Shown: one piece after another, positions 53,990 to 63,845 of the stretch | How positions within the stretch are numbered: the stretch's first letter is position 1 | Layout of the letters: every line of letters starts with the position of its first letter | Made by a program: the position numbers and the translations under genes | From: Sepioteuthis lessoniana | Taxonomy: Eukaryota > Mollusca > Cephalopoda > Myopsida > Loliginidae | Direction of reading: 5' to 3' | DNA: 64,000 nucleotides | Assembly: GCA_963585895.1 (NCBI GenBank) | Contig: OY757904.1 | Span: forward strand, 61,840,702-61,904,701 | Notes under the pieces: generated by a model | Seen by the model: only the letters and a program-made list of their open reading frames with translations | What the model was told of the DNA's origin: nothing | Databases searched by the model: none

Positions 53990-55262
53990 TGATAATGATA
54001 AAAATAAAGAGAAAAAATTAAGAATGAATATCTCAGGAGAACCACTAAGCTACTCGAGACAAAACTATGTGGCAGAAACCTCATGAAAGGCATAAATACC
54101 AAGGCTGTGTCCCTTGTTAAATATTCGGGACCCTTTTTGAAATGGACCTGTAAAGAAATTTAGCAAATGAACCAAAGAACAAGAAAACTAATGACAATGC
54201 ATAAGGCATTATATCCCAGAGATGACATTGACAGACAATATGCATTAAGAAAGGAGGGAAGAAGAGGATCTGCCAGCATTGAAGACAGCATTGATACAAC
54301 GATTTCAAGAATACATATAAAAGCGTGAAGGAGGACTGATAACAGCCACCAGAAACGATACTGACAACACGATGACCAACAGAATGGCAATAACTAAGAA
54401 ACAAAAAGGGAAAGAAAAACAAATCTATGGGCGTTTAAAACTACTAATTAACAACATCTCACTCGAGAAAACCTGGACTTGCCTGAGAAAAGACACATTA
54501 AGAGAGAAACAGAATCTCTCCTAATAGCAGCAGAAAACAATGACATAAAAACCAATCAAATCAAAGCGAAAATAGATAAGACGCAATAAAATAACAAATG
54601 TAGGTTATGTGGTGATAGAGACGAAACCATCGATCATGTAATAAGTGAATGCTGCAAATTAGCACAGAATGAGTATAAGACTAAGCACGACTGGATAAGC
54701 AAGATGATCCACTGGGAGATATGCAAGAAATTTAAATTTAATTATATGAATAAACGGTATATGCACAACACAGCATCTGTCCAAGAGAATGACACACATA
54801 AAATCCTATGGGACTTTGACATACTAACGGATCACCTAATCTCGACCAGAAGAACAGACCTAATAATAATCAACAACAAAAAAAAAAAAAAAGAAGAGAA
54901 CTTGCAAAATTGTGGACTTTGTTGTCCTGGCTTACCACAGAATAAAACTGAAAGAATATGAAAAGAAGGATAAATACCTCGACCTTGCTAGGGAATTGAA
55001 AAAATTATGAAACATGAAGGTGACAATTATACTGATCGTGATTGGTGCATTTGGTACAGTCAACAAATGATTATTAAAGGGAATGGATGACTTGAAGGTA
55101 GGAGGACGAGTGAGACCATCCAAACTACAACATTATTGAGAACGGCAAGAATAATGGAAAGAGTCTAGGAGACTTGAGGAGACTTGGTGTCACTTAAACT
55201 CCAGTGAAAGACCATCAGCTAGAACTGATGTGAAAAACTCACAAAGAGTAAATACTACTACT
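53990..55262 (+). mobile_element. RLE-type LINE, longest C-terminal copy (~1.27 kb)
   Basis: Starts after an (ATAATG)n tract at about 53970-53995. Blocks in order: YLRRTTKLLETKLCGRNLMKGINT (53.99-54.10 kb), YPRDDIDRQYALRKEGRR, then a full CX2CX8HX4C knuckle CRLCGDRDETIDHVISEC (54599-54652), KMIHWEICKKFKFNYMNKRYMHN, TRRTDLIIINN (RPD changed to RTD), LARELKKL and the 3' UTR. Multiple stops. It shows how the dispersed fragments join and ends at (CTA)n, 55252-55274. Confidence 0.88.
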
Positions 55263-55289
55263 ACTACTACTACTTATTATAATAATGTT

Positions 55290-55504
55290 AATAATGTGGT
55301 TGATGTCCTTGATACAGTCAGCAAAGGATTAGTACCTTGGACTTGGAAATAACAGGAAGAATAGAAACCATCCAAACTACTGCATTATTGAGATCGGCAA
55401 GAAGACTGAGATGAGTTCTGGAGACTTGACGAGACTTTTGTTACTCAAACGCAAGTGAGAAACTATCAGCTAACGTTGGTAGGAAAAACTCTTAAAAGAG
55501 AACA

Positions 55505-55533
<29 letters not shown>
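55290..55533 (+). mobile_element. RLE-type LINE 3' terminus with (AAT)n tail
   Basis: VVDVLDTVSKGL-like start, then ETIQTTALLRSARRL- and 3' UTR sequence, ending in about nine AAT units (55505-55533). Last member of the 50.5-55.5 kb cluster. Confidence 0.8.
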
Positions 55534-55536
<3 letters not shown>

Positions 55537-55564
55537 GTTAAACCGTGAAGCTAAACTGGAAATA

Positions 55565-56463
55565 CGAAGTGTATACGATAAGTTTCCACACTTTTTTCGT
55601 ATGGGCATTTAAAATTGTTGGAGACTCTTGAAAATTCAGTATATTATTGCTATACACCTTATAAAATGACTGATTAATTTTTATGATTTCACGTTCAAAT
55701 TAACAGCTACAGCAGCAATTGGAATACACCCTACTAAAGCCTGATTGTCACAGCTGGTGAATTTCAAAATTGCAATCTGACACTTTAGAAGTAGGCTATG
55801 CAATAAAATTCTGTTTTAAAGTTGGAAAAATGTCACAGAAACGTATGGAATGTTTCAGACTGCTTTTGGACAATCTTGCATGAATCGAGCATCAGTTTTT
55901 GAGTGGCATAAGAGATTCAAGAAAGGCAGGGAGTCTGTGAGGGATGATGAGAGGTGTGGTAGGAGTAAGGAAGTCAATACACCAGAGTTGATTGGCCAAA
56001 GGGTTAGGGTTAGGGTTACTATGTTGAGGTTTTATCGGAGTTTAGGAAGAGATTCCTAGGGAAGAGTCCAGCACTCTTCAAATCGTGTCCGTGGCATTTC
56101 CACCAGGACAATTCACCAGTCCACAACTCCATCTTTGTCACAGACTGTTTTAGCAAAATGGGCATCAAGACAGTTTCTCACCTTCCCTATCGTCGAGACC
56201 TTACTCCCTGTGACTTTTGGTTATTCCCTAAGCTTATAGTCTGTCGTTATGAGAAAATTGAGGAGATGAAAGAGGCTGTGACGAAGGTCATTGACACGCT
56301 CACACAAGAGGACTTCCATGAGGCCTTGCAGGAGTTGTTGGAACGGTAGAACAAGTGCATTGCAGCCGGAGGAGATTACTTCGAAGGGGACTAGAGTTTC
56401 ATGTGTACTATCAATAAAAGTGGCCATACGAAAAAAGTCTGGAAACTTATCGTATGCACCTCG
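55565..56463 (+). mobile_element. mariner transposon, internally deleted copy 3
   Basis: Bounded by TA dinucleotides (55563-55564, 56464-56465) and inverted ends CGAAGTGTATACGATAAG / CTTATCGTATGCACCTCG. Plus frames: MFQTAFGQSCMNRASVFEWHK, RDDERCGRSKEVNTPELIGQ, then RVRVRVTMLRF across GGGTTAGGGTTAGGGTTA (56001-56018), then FHQDNSPVHNS and TPCDFWLFPKL (Asp codons 56107 and 56212, 34 residues between). The central ~385 bp present in copy 2 is missing, so no active transposase is possible. Confidence 0.9.
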
Positions 56464-56465
56464 TA

Positions 56466-56540
56466 TAAATATTTTCTAAATTGATCTTTGTTTACATGTT
56501 GAAATTTTGGCTTGATTCTAAAAACTAAAAAGATATTTTT

Positions 56541-56591
<51 letters not shown>

Positions 56592-56819
56592 AAAAGCCGG
56601 AAAATTTGATAATAATATCAAGAACAGAGAACTTTTGAGAGAAACATTTTCCTCTTCCCCTCTCCAAGTCACGTGACTGGGACTTTTTTTAAAGAAAAAA
56701 CAGTTAAACAAAAAGTATCAGGGAAGGAGGTTTAAATTAGTCTGGAACATATGTGAAATGGTGGGAAAAGATCGCGCATTGTAGAACACCTTAAAATTAC
56801 TCTAGTTTACACAACTAAA
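56466..56819. other. (TA)n at 56543-56588, otherwise unassigned
   Basis: GTCACGTGAC palindrome (E-box core) at about 56669-56678. No gene or element recognised. Confidence 0.4.
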
Positions 56820-56836
56820 CCGGAATATCAGTTATA

Positions 56837-56963
56837 GTAATTTACAAAGCTCTTAGCTTCGATGTAGCACAAGGCCGAATGAATGGGGCGACCAATGAGA
56901 CTCGAACTCACTCGTGTAGATTTGCTTGTCTAGCTTGCTAACCGTTACACCACCAGAGGTGCC
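56837..56963 (-). mobile_element. SINE-4, short tRNA-derived element with 17 bp duplication
   Basis: The minus strand starts GGCACCTCTGGTGGTGTAACGG (A box) and has GTGAGTTCGAGTCTCAT (T-arm-like: TGAG/CTCA around TTCGAGT) and GGTCGCCCC. An unrelated 45 bp end finishes ...GTAAATTAC. A perfect 17 bp direct repeat CCGGAATATCAGTTATA (56820-56836, 56964-56980) flanks it. The acceptor stem pairs poorly, so it is not a tRNA gene. Confidence 0.88.
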
Positions 56964-57089
56964 CCGGAATATCAGTTATAAGGCAATTCACGCTCAAAGT
57001 AGCAATATAAGTAGAAAACGAATGAAGATGTAGATTCAACAGGCTTCGAGAAAATGATGACTGTTGGACTTGAATTAAAAGGTTGTAAT

Positions 57090-57495
57090 TTTAAGGGTGT
57101 GTCGAGTATTTGTCGCTGCCTCCCAACAGACACGACTTGACACAAGGTCAAAAGCCCGAAGGCCGATTAAAGTGGGGATAAAGGGGTGTGGAAGGTCGGG
57201 AACGAGCCGAGACTCGAACCCTGCTTGTCTGTGCTGCTCATCGGCTCACTTAGTGCAATGTGAGCCTGATGAGGCAAGCGGTTTCACGAACCCAAATGTG
57301 GGTCCGGGCACGTATGCCAGTTTACGGCTTAAACTAGACGCTTGGTCTAGTGCCGTACAAAGGGGACAAAAGTGCAGCTCGCCCACCCGAAGGTTGCCCA
57401 GCCGAAGCTGGGGGCCTATTCGGCCCCGAGTCTGCTCTTGGTTTCGAGCACCCATCCGGCACGAATGCCAGACGGCCCAGCCAAATGGCCGGGGG
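57090..57495. other. GC-rich block of consecutive hairpins
   Basis: A ~400 bp island visibly richer in GC than its flanks. Perfect short stems follow each other: GGCTCAC/GTGAGCC (57243-57266), ACCCA/TGGGT (57290-57303), GGCA/TGCC (57307-57318), a two-part stem TACGGC + CTAGAC / GTCTAG + GCCGTA (57323-57357), ACC/GGT (57385-57394), CCCAGC/GCTGGG (57397-57412), GGGGCC/GGCCCC (57411-57427), TGCTC/GAGCA (57433-57450), GGCA/TGCC (57458-57469) and GGCC/GGCC (57474-57490). On the minus strand three loops are UUCG. A B-box-like GGTTCGAGTC lies on the minus strand at about 57209-57218. The open frames (136 and 69 codons) show no protein features. Identity unknown. Confidence 0.6.
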
Positions 57496-57655
57496 CGTCG
57501 GTTGTAATGATTAAAGTGTTGGCATGTGGAATCGTAAGATGCGAGTTCGAACTCCAGTCACATTATTAGCTTCACTTTCGGACAAATACTCTTGGGAAAG
57601 GTATGAATCCCATGATCCCTCTGGGTTAATAGCATCACCGCTATTCTTCTATCTG
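57494..57655 (+). mobile_element. SINE-2, tail-less
   Basis: GTCGGTTGTAATGATTAAAGTG head, GAGTTCGAACTCC B box, TCTTGGGAAAGGTATGAATCCC and TTAATAGCATCACCGC. The hairpin tail is replaced by family A body sequence. Confidence 0.85.
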
Positions 57656-58108
57656 TTTTGATTCGTAAATTGTGTACTTAAGCTAAACTGAATTGTTTGA
57701 AATAGAACTGCGTTTGACATTGAAATTGTAATACCCTAAACTGAATAGAACTATTTGGACATTTAACTGTGAGTAAACAATAATACTTATACTAAACTAA
57801 ATTGAAAAAAGAAAAAAAAATGAACTTGAAACAGTTCTTACACTAGAATAAATTGTTTGAAATAAAACTGTTTTTAAATTAACTGTCCATAAAAAAAATC
57901 TATACTTATACTAAACTGAACACGTTGAATTTGGACTGTCTGACTAAACTGAATATCTAGAAATAGAAATGTTTTTTTATAATTAAACTGTGTACTAATG
58001 CTAAACTGAATTGTTTGAAATAGAACTTTTCCTTTGTATAAAAATGGATTTGGCATAAAATAACCTATAAAGATTCCTATGCCATAAAACACAAACAACC
58101 AAACCTAA
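57656..58108 (+). mobile_element. Family A, body and tail, second body type
   Basis: TAAACTGAATTGTTTGAAATAGAACTG units, then TTTGGCATAAAATAACC...GATTCCTATGCCATAAAAC and CAAACAACCAAACC. No head. Confidence 0.82.
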
Positions 58109-58112
58109 CCTT

Positions 58113-58650
58113 AGTAAACTGGCCAAATAGGCCGAGGATGCAGAATACATGGACTGCAGCTCTGCAGCTAACGAGTGTCCTGGATATGACACGAAACCAT
58201 CTGATGCTGAGGTTCCAGTAATGTTGGAGGTTTGGAAAATGCTGAGCACTGCCTCATTGCCATCGCTCCCAGGTCCACGCTGGCCCGGAGTTGTAGCACC
58301 AAATAGGGTCCTATCTATTGGTCAAATGAAACTAAAATGCGTACTTATGCTAAACTGAACTACTTGAAATAGAAATGTTTTGGTATTTAAACAGTACACT
58401 TATGCTAAAATTAATTGTTTGCAATCGAACTGTTTTGATATTTAACTGTGTTGACAAAAACTATACTGAATTGCTTTAATTAGAACTGTTTGACAAAACT
58501 GAATAACTTGAAATAGAAGTGATCTTACTATTAAACTGTGTACTCATGCTAAACTGAATTGTTTGAATTAGAACTTTATTATTTGTATAAAGATAGATTT
58601 GGCATTAACTAACCTTCAAAGGTTGATATGCCATAAAACCCAAACAACCA
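58113..58650 (+). mobile_element. Family A copy, second body type, complete
   Basis: Head from GGCCAAATAGGCCGAGGATGCAG through CCTATCTATTGGTCAAATG, four to five TAAACTGAATTG body units, and tail TTTGGCATTAACTAACC...GGTTGATATGCCA with (CAAAC)n. The 5' GGCCAAATAGGCC itself forms a small palindrome. Confidence 0.9.
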
Positions 58651-59299
58651 GCCTTAGTAAGTTTAAAACCGGAGTGTTTTAATTATTTCTGCGGCCTGCT
58701 TAACACTTCTTTTTTTTTTTTTTTTGCAAGACTACCTGGTCACATCTGTAGAAGGAGCACAGATAATAAGCAATGCCTTGTCTTTGTACAGCTACCATAT
58801 ACACCCCTTGAAAACGACTAATCCAAAACTGAATCGATATGGGACCCAGATAACAAGTCTGGGTGTCTTTATAAGCAGGTATTACCTGGATAGCCAATAC
58901 GGGGATCCGGGAAGGGATCCTGTGAATGTTGACTGTTCTAATTTTCGATACACAATACAATCAACAAGTTAAATCAGGGACACCAACAAAAAATGGACCT
59001 TAAGAAGACAACAAAAATGTCAAAAACTGTTATTTTATAAGGAATCATATACAAAAAGGGTATTGAAAAAATGATACAAATTTAAATAGAATCCGCTAGA
59101 TTAATTTCAACTTGCCAAATGTTTGCTGACTAAGCTAGAATAATTTTAAAGAAAGTTTGGATTTCTGACCTTAAGAAATCTGCGAACAATTAAATAGAGA
59201 AGAAGATGACCAAGAACCCCCTTACCGAATCGAAACTGTAAATACTGAAAACTGAAACACATCAGACTTCAACAACATAAAACAAATGTTAATACTAGA
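58651..59299. other. Unassigned; 82-codon open frame
   Basis: A plus frame 58724-58972 (QDYLVTSVEGAQIISNALSL...) and an opposing 86-codon frame show no recognisable domain. A T-run is at about 58709-58727. May be single-copy or old LINE. Confidence 0.3.
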
Positions 59300-60830
59300 A
59301 GATTAAAAAATGAAGGATTAATAAAGAAAATAATCACTGTAAAGAAGACATTACCATGCCTCAGGAACAAAGACAAGAAAAAAATTACGGAAGAAGCCGA
59401 AAAAGTAAACTGATTAACACTAAATATCCCAACGGCCAACTTCACAGAACTAAACGAGCCAATTTATACAAGAGAGAAACTCGTCTGTGATAAAATCAGC
59501 ATCCTCTAAAGGAACCTAAACAGAAATACAAAACTTTGATAAGAAATTAAACTAGACTAACTGGTTAATAATGTACAACAACAAGCGAAAGTATTAAAGA
59601 AAGGAAAAAAAACACAGGAATATTTTGGTATGAAAAGACCAAAACAAAACAGCAGACAAGTCTGACAATACAACTTGAAGACATAAATCAAAATAAACTG
59701 GTGAAAGAAGAGAGACTGAACTTATACCGAGACAGAGTCAACCATACAAACAAAACAGGACATTCCGAAATAACGAAAGAAATTCTACCCACGAGTAAGT
59801 GGAGAATGCACGAGGACAAACGACTGGTTGCAAAAGAAGCAAAACAATTTTGGAGTAGAATTTGAGAACAGAAAGAACATAACTGAAAGGCTGAATGAAT
59901 GAATAACATGGAAAAAGAATTATAAGGTCTTGAAGAAGACCCAGATGTGGACGTACACGAGGAATCGCTTAGAGCAACACTAAAAGAATTACTAAACTGG
60001 AAAACACCAAGTCATAATGGGATACTGGGATTCTGGTTTAAGAAATTCTCGTCCATCTATCAGTGTTTGGCTCTTGAACTGAGTAAATGCTAGGAAGAAC
60101 TAAGAATATCTGAATGGCTGATTAGATGGATAACTACCCTGATGCAGAAAGATCCATAAAGAGGAACTAACTTAAGCAAAGATAGAGCGTAATGTGTCTA
60201 CATACGATGTGAAAAATTCTTACAGCACAGATCTTAGAGGAAACCGATTACTCACTTGTAAGCTGTGGACTGTTTCCGGATAAACAGAAAGGATGGCAAA
60301 GAGAAACAAGAGAAACATGTAACTTAGTGTACATTGATTAACACGGAAACCAAGGCGAGGCAGAAAAATGTAGCCCTGGATTGGATTGACTTCACAAATG
60401 TATATTTCATTGATATGGACCCAGGTTGGGACCACGAAAAGACAACTCGGAACACGGGATAAGTTTAAAGATATATTGAAGTAACAAGATACAGAGAAAA
60501 GTGGTGGCGTAAGCTAGGCTTACTTGTTTCTCGAATATCGGTAGTGTATCCAATCTCTTCGAGATTGGCTCTCGATTAATATAGAATTTATAAGAGTCCA
60601 TGAATGGGTAGGTAACGGTCCCATTTATGGTCCCACAAAGTTGGATAATGCATTCTTTAAAAATGTACAAGATATGTGAAAAAGTCATGAAATTCATCAC
60701 GGAAAGTCATGAAAACTTGGAAAGTAGAATAAACAGTAGGAGACAAAAATTAAATCGAAGTAAAATTCAACATAGGCATCTTCTAAGGAGATGTTCTCTC
60801 GCCAAAACTTTGTAATAGCAATATTGCATC
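59300..60830 (+). pseudogene. RLE-type LINE, decayed N-terminal and reverse-transcriptase region
   Basis: Frame-shifting reading gives TPSHNGILGFWFKKFSS (an APGPDGI-type block, about 60010-60057), a WLIRWITTLMQKDP block (60115-60156), LFPDKQKGWQRETRE (60270-60314), WIDFTN at the motif A position (60384-60401) and MVPQSWIMHSLKMYKI (60627-60674). These follow the order of R2/R4-type RT domains. About 200 bp near 60430-60620 looks foreign and splits the motif A region. Many stops; dead. This is the missing 5' part of the element whose 3' ends fill 12-15 and 50-55 kb. Confidence 0.7.
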
Positions 60831-61399
60831 TCAATTACATATTAAGAAGGTCACTAGGGACTAAAAAATTATGAATTCACAAGAAAATGTTTATCACCTT
60901 GTTAGGTATTGACATGAAGATCCCTTTGACATGTCAATGCGGCTACGGAAGTCGGTAACATAAATAACAGGAAATACACCTAGTTCCTAAAGTACACTGG
61001 ACGTAGGTGTCTCCGGTGAAAATACGGTGTAAATTGGGTGCTATAAGGAGGCGTGTCCACGGGCAAGCAGCAGATTGGAGGAGATGTGACCACAAGAAAT
61101 TTCGTGGGCGCCCGGAATATAAAATAACGTGGGAGAATTAGACCCGAAGGGCTGAAAGGCAGAGAGGTTTCACAGAAGATGTAGGCTTTACACCTTTGTG
61201 TGCGAAGCTAAGTCGTCTTCAACACTTTCTCACCATTACCTATCCGTACATTTTCGATAATAAAAAAAGGAAAAGAAGCAGATTATTTTTCATATATCAA
61301 CGTTGTTGTCTTTGCTATAAAGCAACATTTTGTAAATGGACGATATCAAAATGTTTTCAGAAGATGAAAAACAATTGCGGACTGATACAAACAACAAAA
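60831..61399. other. Unassigned
   Basis: A slightly GC-richer patch (61040-61140) reads GAIRRRVHGQAADWRR...KFRGRPEYKIT in one frame but cannot be assigned. No element ends were found. Confidence 0.3.
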
Positions 61400-61535
61400 A
61401 TGTACTTTTTGAAAGGCATGAATCCCCAGTCTCTTAGCTATGAGTTCAATAGTATCACTGCTCTTCTTTTTTTAGGATGGGTTTGGCATTAAAAAGACCT
61501 ACGGAGATTAATATGCCATTAAACAGAGAGAATAA
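61400..61535 (+). mobile_element. SINE-2, 5'-truncated
   Basis: AAAGGCATGAATCCCCAGTC, TTCAATAGTATCACTGCTCTTC, then TTTGGCATTAAAAAGACC...GATTAATATGCCATTAAACAGAG. The hairpin tail is retained. A (TA)n run follows at about 61545-61559. Confidence 0.8.
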
Positions 61536-61637
61536 TCAAACCAAATATATATATATATAATGTGAATATTAGTTGTCAAAATTTCTGAGACAAAACTTGA
61601 TGATTTTTAAAATTAGGTCCTTTACTGAAGCTACGGG

Positions 61638-61980
61638 GGTCGTCTGTTCTGATTCCGTGAGTCATAACCGGGTACAAGTATTAAGTATTCCTGTATTGTT
61701 ACTCGCCTGTTGTTAGGATTGAATATGCAACCTCCAGATGATTGTGTCCTTAGAAGCTTAGGGAACCAACGCCTATAACCGTTACGCCATGTGTCCCGCT
61801 GGACAATTCAGAGTGAATTTTTGGGACTTATAAACTTAATGTTCTTACTAGACTAGAATTACTACTATTTTGTAGATTTTTTACCTGTGCTCATATTCAC
61901 ACTTTTTTTTTTTGTGTTACAATACAGGAATACTTAACACTTGTACCCGGTTATGGCTCACGGAATCAGAACAGACGACC
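61638..61980. mobile_element. Foldback element, 61 bp inverted arms, tRNA-like loop
   Basis: Arms 61638-61698 (GGTCGTCTGTTCTGATTCCG...) and 61920-61980 pair at about 59 of 61 positions. The 221 bp between them holds, on the minus strand, GGGACACATGGCGTAACGG (A box) and GTTGCATATTCAATCC (B-box-like), i.e. a tRNA-derived segment at about 61795-61710. No clear target duplication is visible outside the arms. Confidence 0.75.
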
Positions 61981-62330
61981 GCTGTGGATTCAATAAAGAA
62001 CATAATTCGAAGTTCCGTGAAGGTTCCCGAGTTCGACAAACACCTGAAGAAGGCCGGTGGATATATCGGCCGAAATGTTGTGGAAATAACAATAAAGATG
62101 AAGACAATAGTCCGAAAACCCTTAATGATAAAAATATAATGTGAATATTTATATGTGTGTGTATGTGCAAATCTCTCTGGTGGATAAATACAATTTCACA
62201 CACATTAAATCCACTCATTGTCCTTGGAAATTCATGTGCGTACTAGTGTATGTATGCATAAGTGTACGTGTGTGTATATATATATATATATAGTCAGAAA
62301 AAGATCTACCTAGGTTTCATCTCACTGGAT

Positions 62331-62995
62331 GTCAATGCGCACAAAACGGAATATATGTGCTATAATCAAACGGGGGACATCTCCACTCTAGACGGAACCC
62401 CTCTTAAACTAATAGACAAATTCACTTACCTAGGAAGCAGCGTCGCATCAACCGAAAAGGACATCGACACGAGATTAACGAAAGCATGGACAGCTATCAA
62501 TAGGCTATCGATTATATGGAAATCAGACCGAACCGATAAAATGAAACGCAGTTTCTTCCAGGCAGCGGTCACATCGATACTGCTATATGGATGCACTACA
62601 TGGACTCTAACTAAACGGCTGGAGAAAAAGCTAGACTCCTATTACACAAGAATGCTGCGTGCAATCCTGAACAAGTCCTGGCGGCAACACCCCACAAGAC
62701 ACCAACTGTACGGCCACCTACCTCCTATCACGAAAACTATTCAAGTTAGACGAACCAGACATGTAGGACACTGCTTGAGAAGCAGAGACGAACTCATAGG
62801 TGATGTACTCTTATGGACCCCCAGACATGGCTGTGCAAAAGCAGGACGACCAGCACGAACATACATTCAGCAACTATGTGAGGATACAGAATGTTGTCCT
62901 GAAGACCTGCCTGAGGCGATGAACGATAGGGAAAAGTGGCGAGAGAGGGTCAGAGATATCCGTGCTACTAGCATGACATGATGATGATGATGATG
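62331..62995 (+). mobile_element. RTE-like LINE, young 5'-truncated copy with open frame
   Basis: From VNAHKTEYMCYNQTGDIS to the end of the ORF (62978) the frame is uninterrupted for about 215 codons and differs from the 46.8 kb copy at only scattered residues. It ends in a (GAT)n tail at about 62978-62995. The first 23 codons of the longer frame (from 62262) come from flanking (TA)n sequence. It lacks all catalytic RT blocks, so it encodes nothing functional. Confidence 0.92.
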
Positions 62996-63845
62996 GATCT
63001 ACAGGAACGAATCTTACTCAGAATCGTCCTGAAGATCCGGTTCGATGAAACCTGGGTAGATGCTTTTTGACTCTGTAGGTATTCATATTTCCCTCTGCTT
63101 AATCTATTGAGAATTCTTACGTTTACCTTTAGGAATTCTATCGGTGTTATTTTTTCTTTTGACAAAACATACGTTATTGGTTGATTATTTTCAAACAGTA
63201 CGAATGTACTTAATCGTTTCTTTTTTTATGGATTTTTTTCCCAGATATTTATTTGGGTAATATTTTTTTATAGGCAAATTGTATCATCTGAGTTTTTTTC
63301 ACACTCTCAGAATTATATTATAGGTAATGAAATTAAATAATAACAAACAAAGGTAGACACGCTCGAAGAAATGGAAAAACATGGGGGACCTCTATATAAA
63401 CCCATAACCAACTAAAAACCAATCAAACTTAAAAGAACGAGTGAGTTCAAGTCTCATTGAGTACCCCATTCACAAAACCTTGTACCATATCTGTTCTCTG
63501 ACAAAAGCAACAAGCTGGAATAGCACACGTTTGTAAAAACGAAATGAATAAATAAATCTTTAAAAGATATAAATCTCTTCGTGGACCTATTCATTTTAGA
63601 ATATTTCTTTCTCTCTTTGGACCTACGTGAAAATATTTTAAACATGTATATATACACACATACATACAACTCATAGCAGTGATCAAAATTGATTTAATAC
63701 AAATGAAACGTATCCATTGTGCTGGCTTACGTACACATACGCACGCTCACAGAAGTTACATATAACCACATCAATTAAAACTTCAAACACATGCATATAC
63801 AAGATATAAGATGAAGTAAAATTGAAAAAAGGGGAAAGAGCAAAA
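62996..63845. other. Unassigned 850 bp
   Basis: AT-rich sequence, no recognised family, no frame with domain features. Confidence 0.4.

Noticed and set aside
56870-56963. Functional tRNA gene on the minus strand
   Set aside because: A/B boxes and a T-arm-like stem exist, but the acceptor stem mismatches, and the sequence is part of a SINE with a target duplication.
57263-57292. CCTGATGAGGCAAGCGGTTTCACGAAC as a hammerhead ribozyme core
   Set aside because: CTGATGAG is present but the required GAAA segment reads GAAC and stem II does not pair.
57097-57507. 136-codon frame (and a 69-codon antisense frame) in the GC-rich block as a possible gene
   Set aside because: No domain or codon-use logic. 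Open frames are expected in GC-rich DNA, and the hairpins give a better account of the sequence.
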